The notes below the pieces were generated by a model, which was not told the DNA's origin, made no database searches, and saw nothing but the letters and a program-made list of their open reading frames with translations. The position numbers were made by a program, and so were the translations under genes. Positions 22,626 to 32,236 of a stretch of 64,000 nucleotides of DNA are shown here, piece after piece (position 1 is the stretch's first letter; every line of letters starts with the position of its first letter). Source of the DNA: Pseudorhodoferax sp. Leaf274. GTDB taxonomy: Bacteria; Pseudomonadota; Gammaproteobacteria; Burkholderiales; Burkholderiaceae_C. The DNA lies in NCBI RefSeq assembly GCF_001422445.1, contig NZ_LMNA01000030.1, forward strand, positions 516,781 through 580,780. The letters are read 5' to 3'.

Positions 22626-22710
22626 GGGCTGCCTCCTTCGCGCTGCGCGCGGGACTGGGGCTGTGACTGCGGCGGAAATTACCACAGCGCCCGCTTCCTA
22701 CAATCGCCCG

Positions 22711-25104
22711 ATGCTTCCTTTCGATCCCCCGGCGGCCGATGCCGCGTCGCCGCTGCTGCGCCAGCTCAATCCCGAACAGCTGGCGGCAGTCACCCTGCCG
22801 CAGGAGCACGCGCTGATCCTGGCCGGCGCCGGCTCGGGCAAGACGCGCGTGCTGACCACCCGCATCGCCTGGCTCCTGTCCACCGGCCAGGTCTCGCCCG
22901 GCGGCATCCTGGCCGTGACCTTCACGAACAAGGCCGCCAAGGAAATGATGACGCGGCTGGGCGCGATGCTGCCCGTCAACGTGCGCGGCATGTGGATCGG
23001 CACCTTCCACGGCCTGTGCAACCGCTTCCTGCGCGCGCACTACAAGCTGGCCAACCTGCCGCAGAGCTTCCAGATCCTGGATACGCAGGACCAGCTGTCG
23101 GCCATCAAGCGGCTGCTCAAGCAGCACAACATCGACGACGAGCGCTTCCCGCCCAAGCAGCTGCAGTGGTACATCAGCGGCAACAAGGAGGAGGGCCTGC
23201 GCGCCCACGACCTCAACGGCCGCGACGAGGACACGCGCAAGAAGATCGACCTGTACCGCCTGTACGACGAGCAGTGCCAGCGCGAGGGCGTGGTCGACTT
23301 CGCCGAGCTGCTGCTGCGCAGCTTCGAGCTTTTGCGCGACAACGACCCGATCCGCGAGCACTACCAGCGGCGCTTTCGCCACATCCTGATCGACGAGTTC
23401 CAGGACACCAACACGCTGCAGTACGCCTGGATCAAGATGCTGGCCGGCAAGGCCGAGGCCGACCACAGCCAGCCGGCCCACCACGCCGGCAGCGTGCTGG
23501 CGGTGGGCGACGACGACCAGAGCATCTATGCCTTCCGCGGCGCGCGCGTGGGCAACATGTCGGACTTCGTGCGCGAGTTCGACGTGCGCCAGCAGATCAA
23601 GTTGGAGCAGAACTACCGCAGCCACGGCAACATCCTCGATTCGGCCAACGCGCTGATCGAGCACAACAGCCGCCGCCTGGGCAAGAACCTGCGCACCGAC
23701 CGGGGCCCCGGCGAGCCGGTGCGCGTGGTCGAGCAGACCAGCGACTTCGCCGAGGCGCAGTGGATGGTGGACGAGATCCGCCAGCTCGTGCGCGACGACG
23801 TGCCGCGCAAGGAAATCGCGATCCTGTACCGCAGCAATGCGCAGAGCCGCGTGATCGAGACCGCGCTGTTCAATGCCGCCATGCCCTACCGCGTGTACGG
23901 CGGGCTGCGCTTCTTCGAGCGGGCCGAGATCAAGCACGCACTGGCCTACCTGCGCCTGCTGGAGAACCGGCACGACGACACCAGCTTCCTGCGCGTCGTG
24001 AACTTCCCGCCGCGCGGCATCGGCGCGCGCAGCATCGAGCAGCTGCAGGACGCCGCGCGCACGCACGGCTGCTCGCTCAACGACGCGGTCAGCAGCCTGA
24101 CGGGCAAGGCCGGCAGCAACCTCACGGCCTTCGTCGCGCGCGTGGACGTGCTGCGCGAGCAGACCGCGGGCCTCACGCTGCGCGAGATCATCGAGCAGGT
24201 GCTGGACGGCAGCGGCCTGCTCGAACACTACAAGGCCGACCGCGAAGGCGCCGACCGGGTCGAGAACCTGGAGGAACTGGTCAACGCGGCCGAGAGCTTC
24301 GTGACGCAGGAAGGCTTTGGCCGCGATGCCGTGGCCCTGCCGCTGGACGAGCACGGGGCCGGGCTCAGCCAGTCGCCTGCCAGCCAGGGCCTGGACCCGA
24401 ACGCGCCCGTGGTCGATGCGCCGTTGCCCGACATCGCCCCCGATGTCACGCCGGAAACGGGCGAGACCCTGTCGCCGCTGGCGGCCTTCCTGACCCACGC
24501 GGCGCTGGAGGCCGGCGACAACCAGGCCCAGGCCGGCCAGGACGCCGTGCAGCTCATGACCGTGCATTCGGCCAAGGGCCTGGAGTTCGACTGCGTGTTC
24601 ATCGGCGGCATGGAGGAGGGCCTGTTCCCGCACGAGAACAGCATGACCGAGCGCGATGGGCTGGAGGAAGAGCGCCGGCTCATGTATGTGGCCATCACGC
24701 GCGCCCGCGACCGGCTGTACCTGAGCTTCTCGCAGACCCGGCTGCTGCACGGGCAGACGCGCTACAACCTGCGCAGCCGCTTCTTCGAGGAGCTGCCCGA
24801 GGACGCGCTCAAGTGGATCACGCCGCGGCAGTCGGGCTTCGGCGGCATGCGGGGCGCCGCACCAGGCCGCTTCGGCATCGAGGCCGGCAATTTCCCCTCG
24901 GCCGCCGCGCCGCTGCCGCCGCAGAAGGCCGCGCCGGCCCACGGCCTGCGCGCCGGCATGAAGGTGTTCCACACCAAGTTCGGCGAGGGCACGGTCAAGT
25001 TGCTCGAAGGCAACGGCGACGACGCACGCGCCCAGATCGACTTTCCGCGCCATGGCACCAAGTGGCTGGCGCTGGCCGTGGCCAAACTCACCCCGGTGCC
25101 CTGA
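22711..25104 (+). CDS. uvrD: ATP-dependent DNA helicase UvrD/Rep type
   Basis: This 797-aa SF1A helicase acts in nucleotide excision repair and replication fork restart, unwinding DNA 3' to 5'. Motifs are complete and in order: Ia [13 protein letters not shown] (about residue 40), DEFQDTN (II), [14 protein letters not shown] (III), [10 protein letters not shown] (IV), [13 protein letters not shown] (V) and [15 protein letters not shown] (VI). The C-terminal [13 protein letters not shown] segment is typical of UvrD/PcrA. The ATG at 22711 has no Shine-Dalgarno sequence. A TACAAT lies at 22699-22704, so the start may be leaderless. Confidence 0.95.
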   Translation: MLPFDPPAADAASPLLRQLNPEQLAAVTLPQEHALILAGAGSGKTRVLTTRIAWLLSTGQVSPGGILAVTFTNKAAKEMMTRLGAMLPVNVRGMWIGTFHGLCNRFLRAHYKLANLPQSFQILDTQDQLSAIKRLLKQHNIDDERFPPKQLQWYISGNKEEGLRAHDLNGRDEDTRKKIDLYRLYDEQCQREGVVDFAELLLRSFELLRDNDPIREHYQRRFRHILIDEFQDTNTLQYAWIKMLAGKAEADHSQPAHHAGSVLAVGDDDQSIYAFRGARVGNMSDFVREFDVRQQIKLEQNYRSHGNILDSANALIEHNSRRLGKNLRTDRGPGEPVRVVEQTSDFAEAQWMVDEIRQLVRDDVPRKEIAILYRSNAQSRVIETALFNAAMPYRVYGGLRFFERAEIKHALAYLRLLENRHDDTSFLRVVNFPPRGIGARSIEQLQDAARTHGCSLNDAVSSLTGKAGSNLTAFVARVDVLREQTAGLTLREIIEQVLDGSGLLEHYKADREGADRVENLEELVNAAESFVTQEGFGRDAVALPLDEHGAGLSQSPASQGLDPNAPVVDAPLPDIAPDVTPETGETLSPLAAFLTHAALEAGDNQAQAGQDAVQLMTVHSAKGLEFDCVFIGGMEEGLFPHENSMTERDGLEEERRLMYVAITRARDRLYLSFSQTRLLHGQTRYNLRSRFFEELPEDALKWITPRQSGFGGMRGAAPGRFGIEAGNFPSAAAPLPPQKAAPAHGLRAGMKVFHTKFGEGTVKLLEGNGDDARAQIDFPRHGTKWLALAVAKLTPVP

Positions 25105-25196
25105 CGACTACTGGTTTCGCTCTATTTTCGAACCAATGTGTTCGGATATTGTGGGTGCATTCTGAGCTCTGGCGGCCGACAGGGGCCGTACGCGAC

Positions 25197-26768
25197 ATGG
25201 CTGCAGCACCTGCTCCGCGTTCCCTCGGCACCGCCCAGCGCCTGGGCATCCTGATCGCCTGTGCGCTGGCCGGCGTGCTGGCGCTCTCGGCCGCCTTCCT
25301 GTGGTCGGAGCGGGGGCTCATCATGGACGAGCGCCAGGCCAGCGTGCGCCAGAACGTGGAGGCGGCGCACAGCGTGCTGGTGTACTACCAGCGCGAGGCG
25401 GCGGCGGGACGGCTGACGGAGGCCGAGGCCAAGCGCCAGGCCATGGCCACCATCAAGGCCATGCGCTACAGCGGGGCCGAGTATTTCTGGATCAACGACT
25501 TCACGCCGACCATGGTGATGCACCCGATCCGGCCCGAGCTGGACGGCAAGAACCTCTCGGAGAACAAGGACCCCACGGGCAAGCGCCTGTTCGTCGAGTT
25601 CGTCAACGTCGCGCGGGCCTCGGGCGCCGGCCACGTGCCCTACCTGTGGCCCAAGCCGGGCAGCGACCAGCCCGTGCCCAAGACCTCCTATGTGCAGGCG
25701 TTCCAGCCCTGGGGCTGGATCATCGGCTCTGGCGTGTACGTGGACACCGTGGAGACGGCCTTCCGCCAGCGCCTGCTGCGCTTCGGCCTGGCCGCGCTGC
25801 TGCTGGGCGCGGTGCTGGTCGGCATCGGCCTGCTCGTCGCGCGCGGCCTGCTGCGCCAGCTGGGCGGCGAGCCCGCGTATGCGGCCGAGGTGGCGCGCCG
25901 CATCGCGCAGGGCGAGCTGGACATGCCCATCGCCGTGCCGCCAAGGGGCGAGGGCAGCCTGTTGCACGCCATGCGCGGCATGCGCGACAGCATCGCCGGC
26001 ATCGTCGGCGGGGTGCGCCAGGGGGCGGACGCCATCGCCGCAGCCTCCAGCGAGATCGCGGCCGGCAACCACGACCTGTCGGCGCGCACCGAGCGCCAGG
26101 CCAGCGCACTGCAGCAGACCGCGGCCTCCATGGAGCAACTGACCGGCACCGTCAAGCAGAACGCCGACAACGCGCGCCAGGCCAGCGCGCTGTCGGCCAC
26201 GGCCTCGCAGGTGGCGGGCAAGGGCGGGGCAGTGGTGACCGAGGTGGTGGCGACGATGGAGACGCTGACCGCGTCCTCGCGCAAGATCGTGGACATCATC
26301 GGTGTGATCGACGGCATCGCGTTCCAGACCAACATCCTCGCGCTCAACGCGGCCGTGGAGGCCGCGCGCGCCGGCGAACAGGGCCGTGGCTTCGCGGTCG
26401 TGGCGGGCGAGGTGCGCCATCTCGCGCAGCGCTCGGCCGAGGCCGCCAAGGAGGTGCGTGCGCTGATCCAGGCTTCGGTGCAGAACGCCGAGCACAGCAG
26501 CAGCCTGGTGCACCAGGCCGGGGGCACCATGCAGGAGATCGTGGAGAGCGTGCACCGCGTCTCGGCCATCGTGGCGGAGATCGCCGCCGCCAGCCAGGAG
26601 CAGTCCCAGGGCATCGACCAGATCAACCAGGCCATCGCCGACATGGATGGCGTGACCCAGCAGAACGCTGCGCTGGTGGAGCAGTCGGCGGCGTCGGCTG
26701 CGGCGATGCGCAGCCAGGCCGACCAGCTGGCGCAGCAGGTCGGGGTGTTCCGCATCGGTGCGGGCTGA
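25197..26768 (+). CDS. Methyl-accepting chemotaxis protein with sCache sensor
   Basis: This 523-aa chemoreceptor has a first TM segment at about residues 16-38. A single-Cache periplasmic domain follows (about 45-190, including [32 protein letters not shown] and [17 protein letters not shown]), then a second TM (about 200-222), a HAMP region and the cytoplasmic signalling domain. The hairpin tip motif [37 protein letters not shown] is well conserved and methylation-helix heptads are visible. The ligand cannot be named, although sCache receptors of this type often sense small organic acids. Next to it is a GGDEF-EAL gene. Confidence 0.92.
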   Translation: MAAAPAPRSLGTAQRLGILIACALAGVLALSAAFLWSERGLIMDERQASVRQNVEAAHSVLVYYQREAAAGRLTEAEAKRQAMATIKAMRYSGAEYFWINDFTPTMVMHPIRPELDGKNLSENKDPTGKRLFVEFVNVARASGAGHVPYLWPKPGSDQPVPKTSYVQAFQPWGWIIGSGVYVDTVETAFRQRLLRFGLAALLLGAVLVGIGLLVARGLLRQLGGEPAYAAEVARRIAQGELDMPIAVPPRGEGSLLHAMRGMRDSIAGIVGGVRQGADAIAAASSEIAAGNHDLSARTERQASALQQTAASMEQLTGTVKQNADNARQASALSATASQVAGKGGAVVTEVVATMETLTASSRKIVDIIGVIDGIAFQTNILALNAAVEAARAGEQGRGFAVVAGEVRHLAQRSAEAAKEVRALIQASVQNAEHSSSLVHQAGGTMQEIVESVHRVSAIVAEIAAASQEQSQGIDQINQAIADMDGVTQQNAALVEQSAASAAAMRSQADQLAQQVGVFRIGAG

Positions 26769-26850
26769 GGCGCGCCGGGACACGATTGCGCCACAGTCTG
26801 GGCGGGCTGGCGCGGCACAGTCCAGGCATCACCAGAAGCCGCCATCCCGC

Positions 26851-29016
26851 ATGAGCCTGTTCCCGAACCTGTTTCCCGAGATGAGCATCCGCCTGAAGCT
26901 GCTGGGTGCCTTCCTCGTGATGCTGGCGGGTTTCGTGGTGCTGGCAGGCGCTGCCGTGGTGCTGCAGCTGGTCGGTGCGCAGCGCGCGGCGCTGCAGGAG
27001 GCCCAGCACGTGGCGCTGGCCGTGGCGCGCATGTCGGACCAGCCGGGCCCGGCCCAGCGCGACCGGCAGAGCTACTTCGACAGCCTGGGCGTGTTGTTCG
27101 ACCGCGACATCTTCCTGGTCGATGGCCGCGGTACGGTGGTTGCCGCGACCGACCGCCGCGTCATCGGCCGGCCGTACGAGGTGCCCGAGATCGCGCAGGC
27201 CGTGGCGGACGGGCAGCCGCGCGACTTCATCGGCCCCGACGTGTTCGATGGTGCCCCGGCGCACCAGGTGGTGGTGCCCCTGCCGGCGCCCGAAGACGCG
27301 GCCGGCGACCACGGTGGCGACGCCGTGGTGTTCGAGTACACCCAGGTCTACGACACGCTGATGGCCGAGGCCAAGCAGGCCGCGGTGCTGACCGTGGTGG
27401 CCACCCTCATCCTGGCCGTGCTGGGCTGGATCATGGCCTTTCGCGTCACGCACGCGCTGGTGCGGCCGCTGGCCGAGCTGGAAGGCACGGTCGCGCTGGT
27501 CGCGGCGGGCAACCATGGCGCGCGGCTGCGCGTGCGTTCCAACGACGAGATCGGCCGGCTGGCCTCGGCCGTCAACCGCATGGCGGCCGACCTGCAGCGC
27601 CAGCACGACGCGCTGCAGGAACGCAACGCCGCGCTGGCGCGCAGCAACGCGTTGCTGCAAGAAGGCATCGCCCGCCAGCAGGAGGCGGCCGAGCGCATCC
27701 AGCACCTGGCCTACAACGACAGCCTGACGGACCTGCCGAACCGCAACCAGTTCGGTGCCATGCTGGCCACGGCGGTGGCGCGGGCCGCGCACCAGCGCCA
27801 TCCCTTCGGGTTGTTCTTCCTCGACCTGGACCGCTTCAAGCAGATCAACGACACGCTGGGCCACGGTGCGGGCGATGCGCTGCTGCAGGAGGTGGCGCGC
27901 CGGCTGCGCCACACGCTGCGCGAGGGCGATGCCGTGGCACGCCTGGGCGGCGACGAATTCGTGGTGCTGGTGGACGAGCTGCGCGGCGACCGCCATGCCG
28001 AGGCCGTCGCGCTCAAGATCCTGCAGGCCGTCGCGCGGCCTTTCGCGATCCCCGGGCACGAGTTGCGCGTGAGCGCCAGCGTGGGCATCAGCCGCTATGG
28101 CCGCGACGGGCACGACGGGTCCACGCTCATGAAGCGCGCCGACATCGCGATGTACCAGGCGAAGGCCGCCGGCAAGAGCAACTTCGCCTTCTACTCGTCG
28201 GCCCACGACGACAACTCCATCGCCCGGCTGCAGCTGGAGTCCCGGCTGCGCTGCGCGCTGGAACGCCAGGAGCTGGAGCTGCACTACCAGCCCAAGCTGG
28301 ACCTGCGCAGTGGCCGCATCAAGGGCATGGAGGCGCTCCTGCGCTGGCCCAACCCCGAGTTGGGCATGGTGGCGCCGCAGCAGTTCATTCCGGTGGCCGA
28401 GGAAACCGGCCTGATCGTGCCGCTGGGCAAGTGGGCGCTGCGCCAGGCCTGCCTGCAGAACATGGCCTGGTTGGCGCAGGGCCTGGCCGGCCTGACGGTG
28501 GCGGTCAACCTCTCGCCCCGCCAGTTCGGCGATGCCGACCTGCTGGCCGACATCGTGTCCATCCTCCACGAGACCGGCATGGACGGCCGGCTGCTGGAGC
28601 TGGAGATCACCGAGAGCGCGATCATGCAGGACGCCGAGGCCGGCCGCCGGCTGCTGCGCTCGCTCAAGTCGCTGGGCGTGCGCATCGCGATCGACGATTT
28701 CGGCACCGGCTACTCGTCGCTGTCCACGCTCAAGCAATTCCCGATCGACACGCTCAAGATCGACCGCTCCTTCATCGCCGACCTCGCCTGCGATCCGGAA
28801 GACCGCGGGTTGACCGAGGCCATCATCCAGATGGCCCGCACGCTGAAGCTGCACCTGGTGGCCGAAGGCGTCGAGCAGGAGGCGCAGAAGACCTTCCTGT
28901 GCGAACGCGGCTGCGACGAGTTGCAGGGCTACCTGTTCAGCAGGCCGCTGCCGGCCGCGGAGTTCGCCGCGTTCGTGCAGCGCCAGCGCGGCATCGACCG
29001 GCTGGCCGCCGTCTGA
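26851..29016 (+). CDS. Membrane-bound GGDEF-EAL cyclic-di-GMP enzyme
   Basis: This 721-aa inner-membrane protein has an N-terminal TM (about residues 14-37), a periplasmic part of roughly 150 residues with Cache-like features, a second TM (about 180-205), a HAMP domain and a short coiled coil. A GGDEF domain follows with the intact motif RLGGDEFVVLVDEL (about 375), then an EAL domain with KGMEALLRW (about 497) and the conserved DFGTGYSSLSTLKQFPIDTLKIDRSFI. Both active centres look intact, so the protein could make or break c-di-GMP. The usual inhibitory I-site RxxD is not obvious. The start ATG at 26851 has no clear ribosome site, and an in-frame ATG at 26881 is an alternative. Confidence 0.85.
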   Translation: MSLFPNLFPEMSIRLKLLGAFLVMLAGFVVLAGAAVVLQLVGAQRAALQEAQHVALAVARMSDQPGPAQRDRQSYFDSLGVLFDRDIFLVDGRGTVVAATDRRVIGRPYEVPEIAQAVADGQPRDFIGPDVFDGAPAHQVVVPLPAPEDAAGDHGGDAVVFEYTQVYDTLMAEAKQAAVLTVVATLILAVLGWIMAFRVTHALVRPLAELEGTVALVAAGNHGARLRVRSNDEIGRLASAVNRMAADLQRQHDALQERNAALARSNALLQEGIARQQEAAERIQHLAYNDSLTDLPNRNQFGAMLATAVARAAHQRHPFGLFFLDLDRFKQINDTLGHGAGDALLQEVARRLRHTLREGDAVARLGGDEFVVLVDELRGDRHAEAVALKILQAVARPFAIPGHELRVSASVGISRYGRDGHDGSTLMKRADIAMYQAKAAGKSNFAFYSSAHDDNSIARLQLESRLRCALERQELELHYQPKLDLRSGRIKGMEALLRWPNPELGMVAPQQFIPVAEETGLIVPLGKWALRQACLQNMAWLAQGLAGLTVAVNLSPRQFGDADLLADIVSILHETGMDGRLLELEITESAIMQDAEAGRRLLRSLKSLGVRIAIDDFGTGYSSLSTLKQFPIDTLKIDRSFIADLACDPEDRGLTEAIIQMARTLKLHLVAEGVEQEAQKTFLCERGCDELQGYLFSRPLPAAEFAAFVQRQRGIDRLAAV

Positions 29017-29136
29017 ACACGCACTAGCGCGCGGCCAGCGCGCGCGTCCTACAGCCGTATCGACGTTCTCCGACAGTGCCGGCGCGACCGGCTGCGTACG
29101 CTCCACTGTCGATCCATCGACAAACAGGAGCTCAGC

Positions 29137-29484
29137 ATGCACAACGACACCCCCGCCTTCGCACCGACCCTGGACACCGGCAAGCTGCAGCGCGGTGTGC
29201 AGGAGGTCGGCGAGAACCTGCACTCCACCATCGACCGCGTGGCCCAGCCGGTGCACCAGGTCGTGGAGCGCGCATCGGCCGGCGCCCACCAGACGGTGGA
29301 CCGCATGGCCAACGGCGTGGCAGAGGCGGCGCAGCGCCTGGATGCGAAGATCGACCGCGTGCGCGCCACGCCCAACCAGGCGCTGGAGGGTGCGCGCGAG
29401 TACGTGGCCGCCCGGCCGCTGAAGACCGTGGCCGCGGCGCTGGCGCTGGGGTGGCTGATCGGCCGCATCGGCGCCTACCGCTGA
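29137..29484 (+). CDS. YqjD/ElaB-like (DUF883) membrane-anchored protein
   Basis: This 115-aa protein has a long amphipathic helical part with Gln-Glu-Ala-rich repeats (residues 15-85) and a C-terminal hydrophobic anchor (VAAALALGWLIGRIG). This matches the ElaB/YqjD/DUF883 group, which in E. coli binds ribosomes at the membrane in stationary phase. Function in this organism is not shown. An AGGAG site lies just before the ATG. Confidence 0.7.
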   Translation: MHNDTPAFAPTLDTGKLQRGVQEVGENLHSTIDRVAQPVHQVVERASAGAHQTVDRMANGVAEAAQRLDAKIDRVRATPNQALEGAREYVAARPLKTVAAALALGWLIGRIGAYR

Positions 29485-29527
29485 CCGGCGGCGCCGGGCC
29501 GGGGCCGCCGGCACAATGTGCGGCCAT

Positions 29528-29875
29528 ATGAAATCCAAAGTGCAGTTTCGTCTGCGCATCTACCGCAACGAGAGCATCGCCATCGGTCCCGGCAAGGTGG
29601 CCCTGCTGGAGGCCGTGGCCGAGACCGGCTCGATCTCAGCGGCGGCGCGCCACCTGGGCATGTCCTACCGCCGCGCATGGGTGCTCATCGATGAGACCAA
29701 CCGCGCGCTGGCGACGCCTGCGGTGAACACCGCCGCTGGCGGCGCCCACGGCGGCGGCACGGCGCTGACGGACGTGGGCATCGAGCTCGTGACGCGCTAC
29801 CGGGCCATCGAGAACACCGCGCGGCTGGCTGCCGCCGCCGACATCACCGCACTGAACCGCCTGCTGGCACCTTAG
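29528..29875 (+). CDS. ModE-type molybdate-responsive HTH regulator (DNA-binding domain only)
   Basis: This 115-aa protein contains the ModE N-terminal winged helix: LLEAVAETGSISAAARHLGMSYRRAWVLIDETNRAL and the wing GGGTALTDVGIELV. The usual C-terminal MOP (molybdate-binding) domains are absent, so the protein is a short form. It stands directly in front of modBC, so control of molybdate uptake is likely. How it senses molybdate without a MOP domain is unclear. I choose the ATG at 29528. A start 12 bases earlier is possible. Confidence 0.8.
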   Translation: MKSKVQFRLRIYRNESIAIGPGKVALLEAVAETGSISAAARHLGMSYRRAWVLIDETNRALATPAVNTAAGGAHGGGTALTDVGIELVTRYRAIENTARLAAAADITALNRLLAP

Positions 29876-29947
29876 CCGGGCACTGCGACCCGCACCGCAT
29901 GCGGCTGTCGGCGCCAGGCGCTGTGCCAGAATCTGCGCTGTATTTTC

Positions 29948-30631
29948 ATGGACACGACGCGCGCACTCCTGGCCGGCATGGACTGGCATCCCCTGATCCT
30001 GTCCATCCAGGTGGCGACGGTCGCGACCGGGGTTGCCTTGCTGCTGGGCATCGCGCTGGGCTGGCTGGTCGGCCGCTGCCGCTTTCCGGGCCGCCAGTTG
30101 CTGGAGGCGGCCTGCATGCTGCCCATGGTGCTGCCGCCCACCGTGGTCGGCTACGGCATCCTGGTGCTCGCGGGCCGGCGCAGCCCGCTCGGCGCCTGGC
30201 TGCGCGAGCATTTCGACTACTCCATCATCTTCAGCTGGCACGGCGCGGTGGTGGCCTCGGCCATCGTGGCGCTGCCGCTGGTGCTCAAGTCGGCCAGCGC
30301 CGCCTTTGCGGGTGTCGACCGTTCGCTCGAGGCGGCGGCGGCCACGCTGCGCCAGTCGCCGCTGTCGGTGTTCCTGCGCGTCACGCTGCCGCTGGCCTGG
30401 CCGGGCATCCTGGCCGGCACGCTGCTGGCGTTCGCGCGGGCCATGGGCGAGTTCGGCGCATCGCTGATGGTGGCCGGCTCCATCCCCGGGCAGACGCAGA
30501 CGCTGTCCATGGCCATCTACGACGCCAGCCAGGCCGGGCAGGACGAGCTAGCCTTGCTGATGGTCGTCATCACCTCGGTGCTGTCGATCACGGTGCTGCT
30601 GCTGTCCAACCGCCTGCTGGCACCGCGCTGA
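29948..30631 (+). CDS. modB: Molybdate ABC transporter permease ModB
   Basis: This 227-aa inner-membrane permease has five or more hydrophobic segments. The EAA-type loop near SAAFAGVDRSLEAAAATLRQSPLSVFLRVTLPLAWPG (about 115-155) contacts ModC. The segments MLPMVLPPTVVGYGILV and AFARAMGEFGASLMVAG are typical of ModB. The stop is two bases before the modC ATG. The binding protein ModA is not next to it. The start is at 29948, and an in-frame Met 30 bases later is possible. Confidence 0.93.
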   Translation: MDTTRALLAGMDWHPLILSIQVATVATGVALLLGIALGWLVGRCRFPGRQLLEAACMLPMVLPPTVVGYGILVLAGRRSPLGAWLREHFDYSIIFSWHGAVVASAIVALPLVLKSASAAFAGVDRSLEAAAATLRQSPLSVFLRVTLPLAWPGILAGTLLAFARAMGEFGASLMVAGSIPGQTQTLSMAIYDASQAGQDELALLMVVITSVLSITVLLLSNRLLAPR

Positions 30632-30633
30632 GC

Positions 30634-31422
30634 ATGGCCGCGCACATCGATGTCGACCTGCAGCTGACCGTGGCGGACGGGCGGCGCAGCTTCACGCTGT
30701 CGGCCGCGTTCGCCTCCGATGCGGCGTTCGTCGCGCTGTACGGGCCGTCGGGCTCGGGCAAGTCGCTCACGCTGCAGGCCATGGCCGGGCTGCTGCGGCC
30801 CGCGGCCGGCCATGTGCGGGTGGCCGGCCGCACGCTGTTCGACAGCGCCGCCGGCACCAACCTGCCGCCGGCGGCCCGCCGCATCGGCTACCTGTTCCAG
30901 GACTACGCGCTGTTTCCCCACCTCAGCGTGCGCCAGAACATCGCGTTCGGGCTGACCTCCTGGCGCCACCGGCGGCTGACGGACGCGCAGCAGGCGCGCA
31001 TCGAGGCGCTGCTGCAGAACTTCGGCCTTGCCGCGATGGCCGGCAGCCGGCCGGGCACCCTGTCGGGCGGCCAGCGCCAGCGCGTGGCCCTGGCGCGGGC
31101 GCTGGCCTGCGAGCCCAACCTGCTGCTGCTGGACGAACCGTTCGCCGCCCTGAACCCGATGCTGCGCGAGGAACTGCGCGCCGAACTGGCCGCTGCCTGC
31201 CGCGCGGCCGCGATCCCGGCGCTGATGATCACGCACGATGTGGACGATGCGCTGGCCCTGGCCGACGAGGCCTTCGTCTACAGCGAAGGACGCATCGTGC
31301 GCCGCGTGGATCTGCGTGCCGGGGTCGAACAGGTGCTGCAGCGCGAGGCACTGACCGGCGTCTGCGCCCCGGCCGCCACGCCGCTGCGCCTGAAGCTGCA
31401 GCGCATGCTGCGGGGCGGCTGA
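30634..31422 (+). CDS. modC: Molybdate ABC transporter ATPase ModC
   Basis: This 262-aa ABC ATPase has the Walker A GPSGSGKSLTLQ (about residue 36), Q-loop QDYALFPHLSVRQNIAFG, signature LSGGQRQRVALARAL (about 145), Walker B LLLLDEPFAALN and the switch His in MITHDVDDA. E. coli ModC is about 350 aa with a C-terminal MOP domain. Here the C-terminus stops after about 260 residues, so the molybdate-binding regulatory domain is missing or reduced. The gene follows modB by two bases. Confidence 0.9.
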   Translation: MAAHIDVDLQLTVADGRRSFTLSAAFASDAAFVALYGPSGSGKSLTLQAMAGLLRPAAGHVRVAGRTLFDSAAGTNLPPAARRIGYLFQDYALFPHLSVRQNIAFGLTSWRHRRLTDAQQARIEALLQNFGLAAMAGSRPGTLSGGQRQRVALARALACEPNLLLLDEPFAALNPMLREELRAELAAACRAAAIPALMITHDVDDALALADEAFVYSEGRIVRRVDLRAGVEQVLQREALTGVCAPAATPLRLKLQRMLRGG

Positions 31423-31462
31423 GCCTCGGTGCGGCGCTGAGCTGCCGAATCCAGGCTGGACT

Positions 31463-32236
31463 TCAGGCCTCGGTGGTCAAGGCTGCCGGTGCTTCGCTTT
31501 CCACGAAGCAGTCGCGGAAGGTGAAGTAGATCGAGGTCGACATCATGGCCGCCATCAGGAAAGCGAACGGCATCATGACCATGCTGGCGGCCTCGGCGCT
31601 GCCCACCAGCGAGGCGAAGATCGCGATCACCATGCCCATCGCCATCACCAGGCCGGCCCAGGCCAGGCCGTAGACGAGGAACGCGCGGGCATTGCGCAGG
31701 CAGGCCACGATGCTGAAGAACAGGCTCTTGGCCGGCGACACGCCATGCCAATGCACGAGCGCGGGCGCGTGCCAGAACATCAGGAAGATCGGCAGGTGCA
31801 GCAGCAGCGTGAGCAGCACCGCGCCGCTGACCTGCTGGGCAGCTGGCGTGCCGGCCTGGGCGGGGGCCTCTGGCGTTGGCAGCAGCGCCGACACGATGAG
31901 GGACACCAGCGTGGACAGCACCGCGTAGGCCAGGCCCAGCACCAGCATGGCCTTCATGCGCTGCTGCCCGGCGCGGAACGCGCTGGCCAGCACCGTCGGC
32001 ATCGGGAAGCGGCCCTGGGCCGCCTCGCGCGTGGCCGCCATCAGCCCCAGCGTGCTGGCGGGCACCAGCACGCCGGCCAGCAGCACGCCGATGCCGGGGA
32101 ACTGCGAGACGATCAGCATGACCGCCATGTACATGAAGAACAGGCCCACCAGGGCCAGCGGCTGGCGGAAGAAGGTCTGGATGCCCTCGCGCACCCATTG
32201 GACGCCGGTGCGGGCGGGGACGATGTTCAGGTTCAT
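31463..32236 (-). CDS. BPSS1780-like integral membrane protein
   Basis: This 257-aa polytopic membrane protein has about five or six hydrophobic segments (around residues 25-50, 55-75, 95-120, 150-170, 185-215 and 225-245). The N-terminus (VPARTGVQWVREGIQTFFRQP) is of the type found in the BPSS1780 family of Burkholderiales. Its ATG overlaps the stop of the homoserine kinase gene (ATGA), so the two are translationally linked. The function is unknown. It is convergent with modC. Confidence 0.8.
   Translation of the reverse strand: MNLNIVPARTGVQWVREGIQTFFRQPLALVGLFFMYMAVMLIVSQFPGIGVLLAGVLVPASTLGLMAATREAAQGRFPMPTVLASAFRAGQQRMKAMLVLGLAYAVLSTLVSLIVSALLPTPEAPAQAGTPAAQQVSGAVLLTLLLHLPIFLMFWHAPALVHWHGVSPAKSLFFSIVACLRNARAFLVYGLAWAGLVMAMGMVIAIFASLVGSAEAASMVMMPFAFLMAAMMSTSIYFTFRDCFVESEAPAALTTEA

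Noticed and set aside
22378-25053. Very long minus-strand frame opposite uvrD
   Set aside because: His/Gln/Ala/Gly-rich sequence of low complexity that mirrors uvrD codons. The uvrD motifs are on the plus strand.
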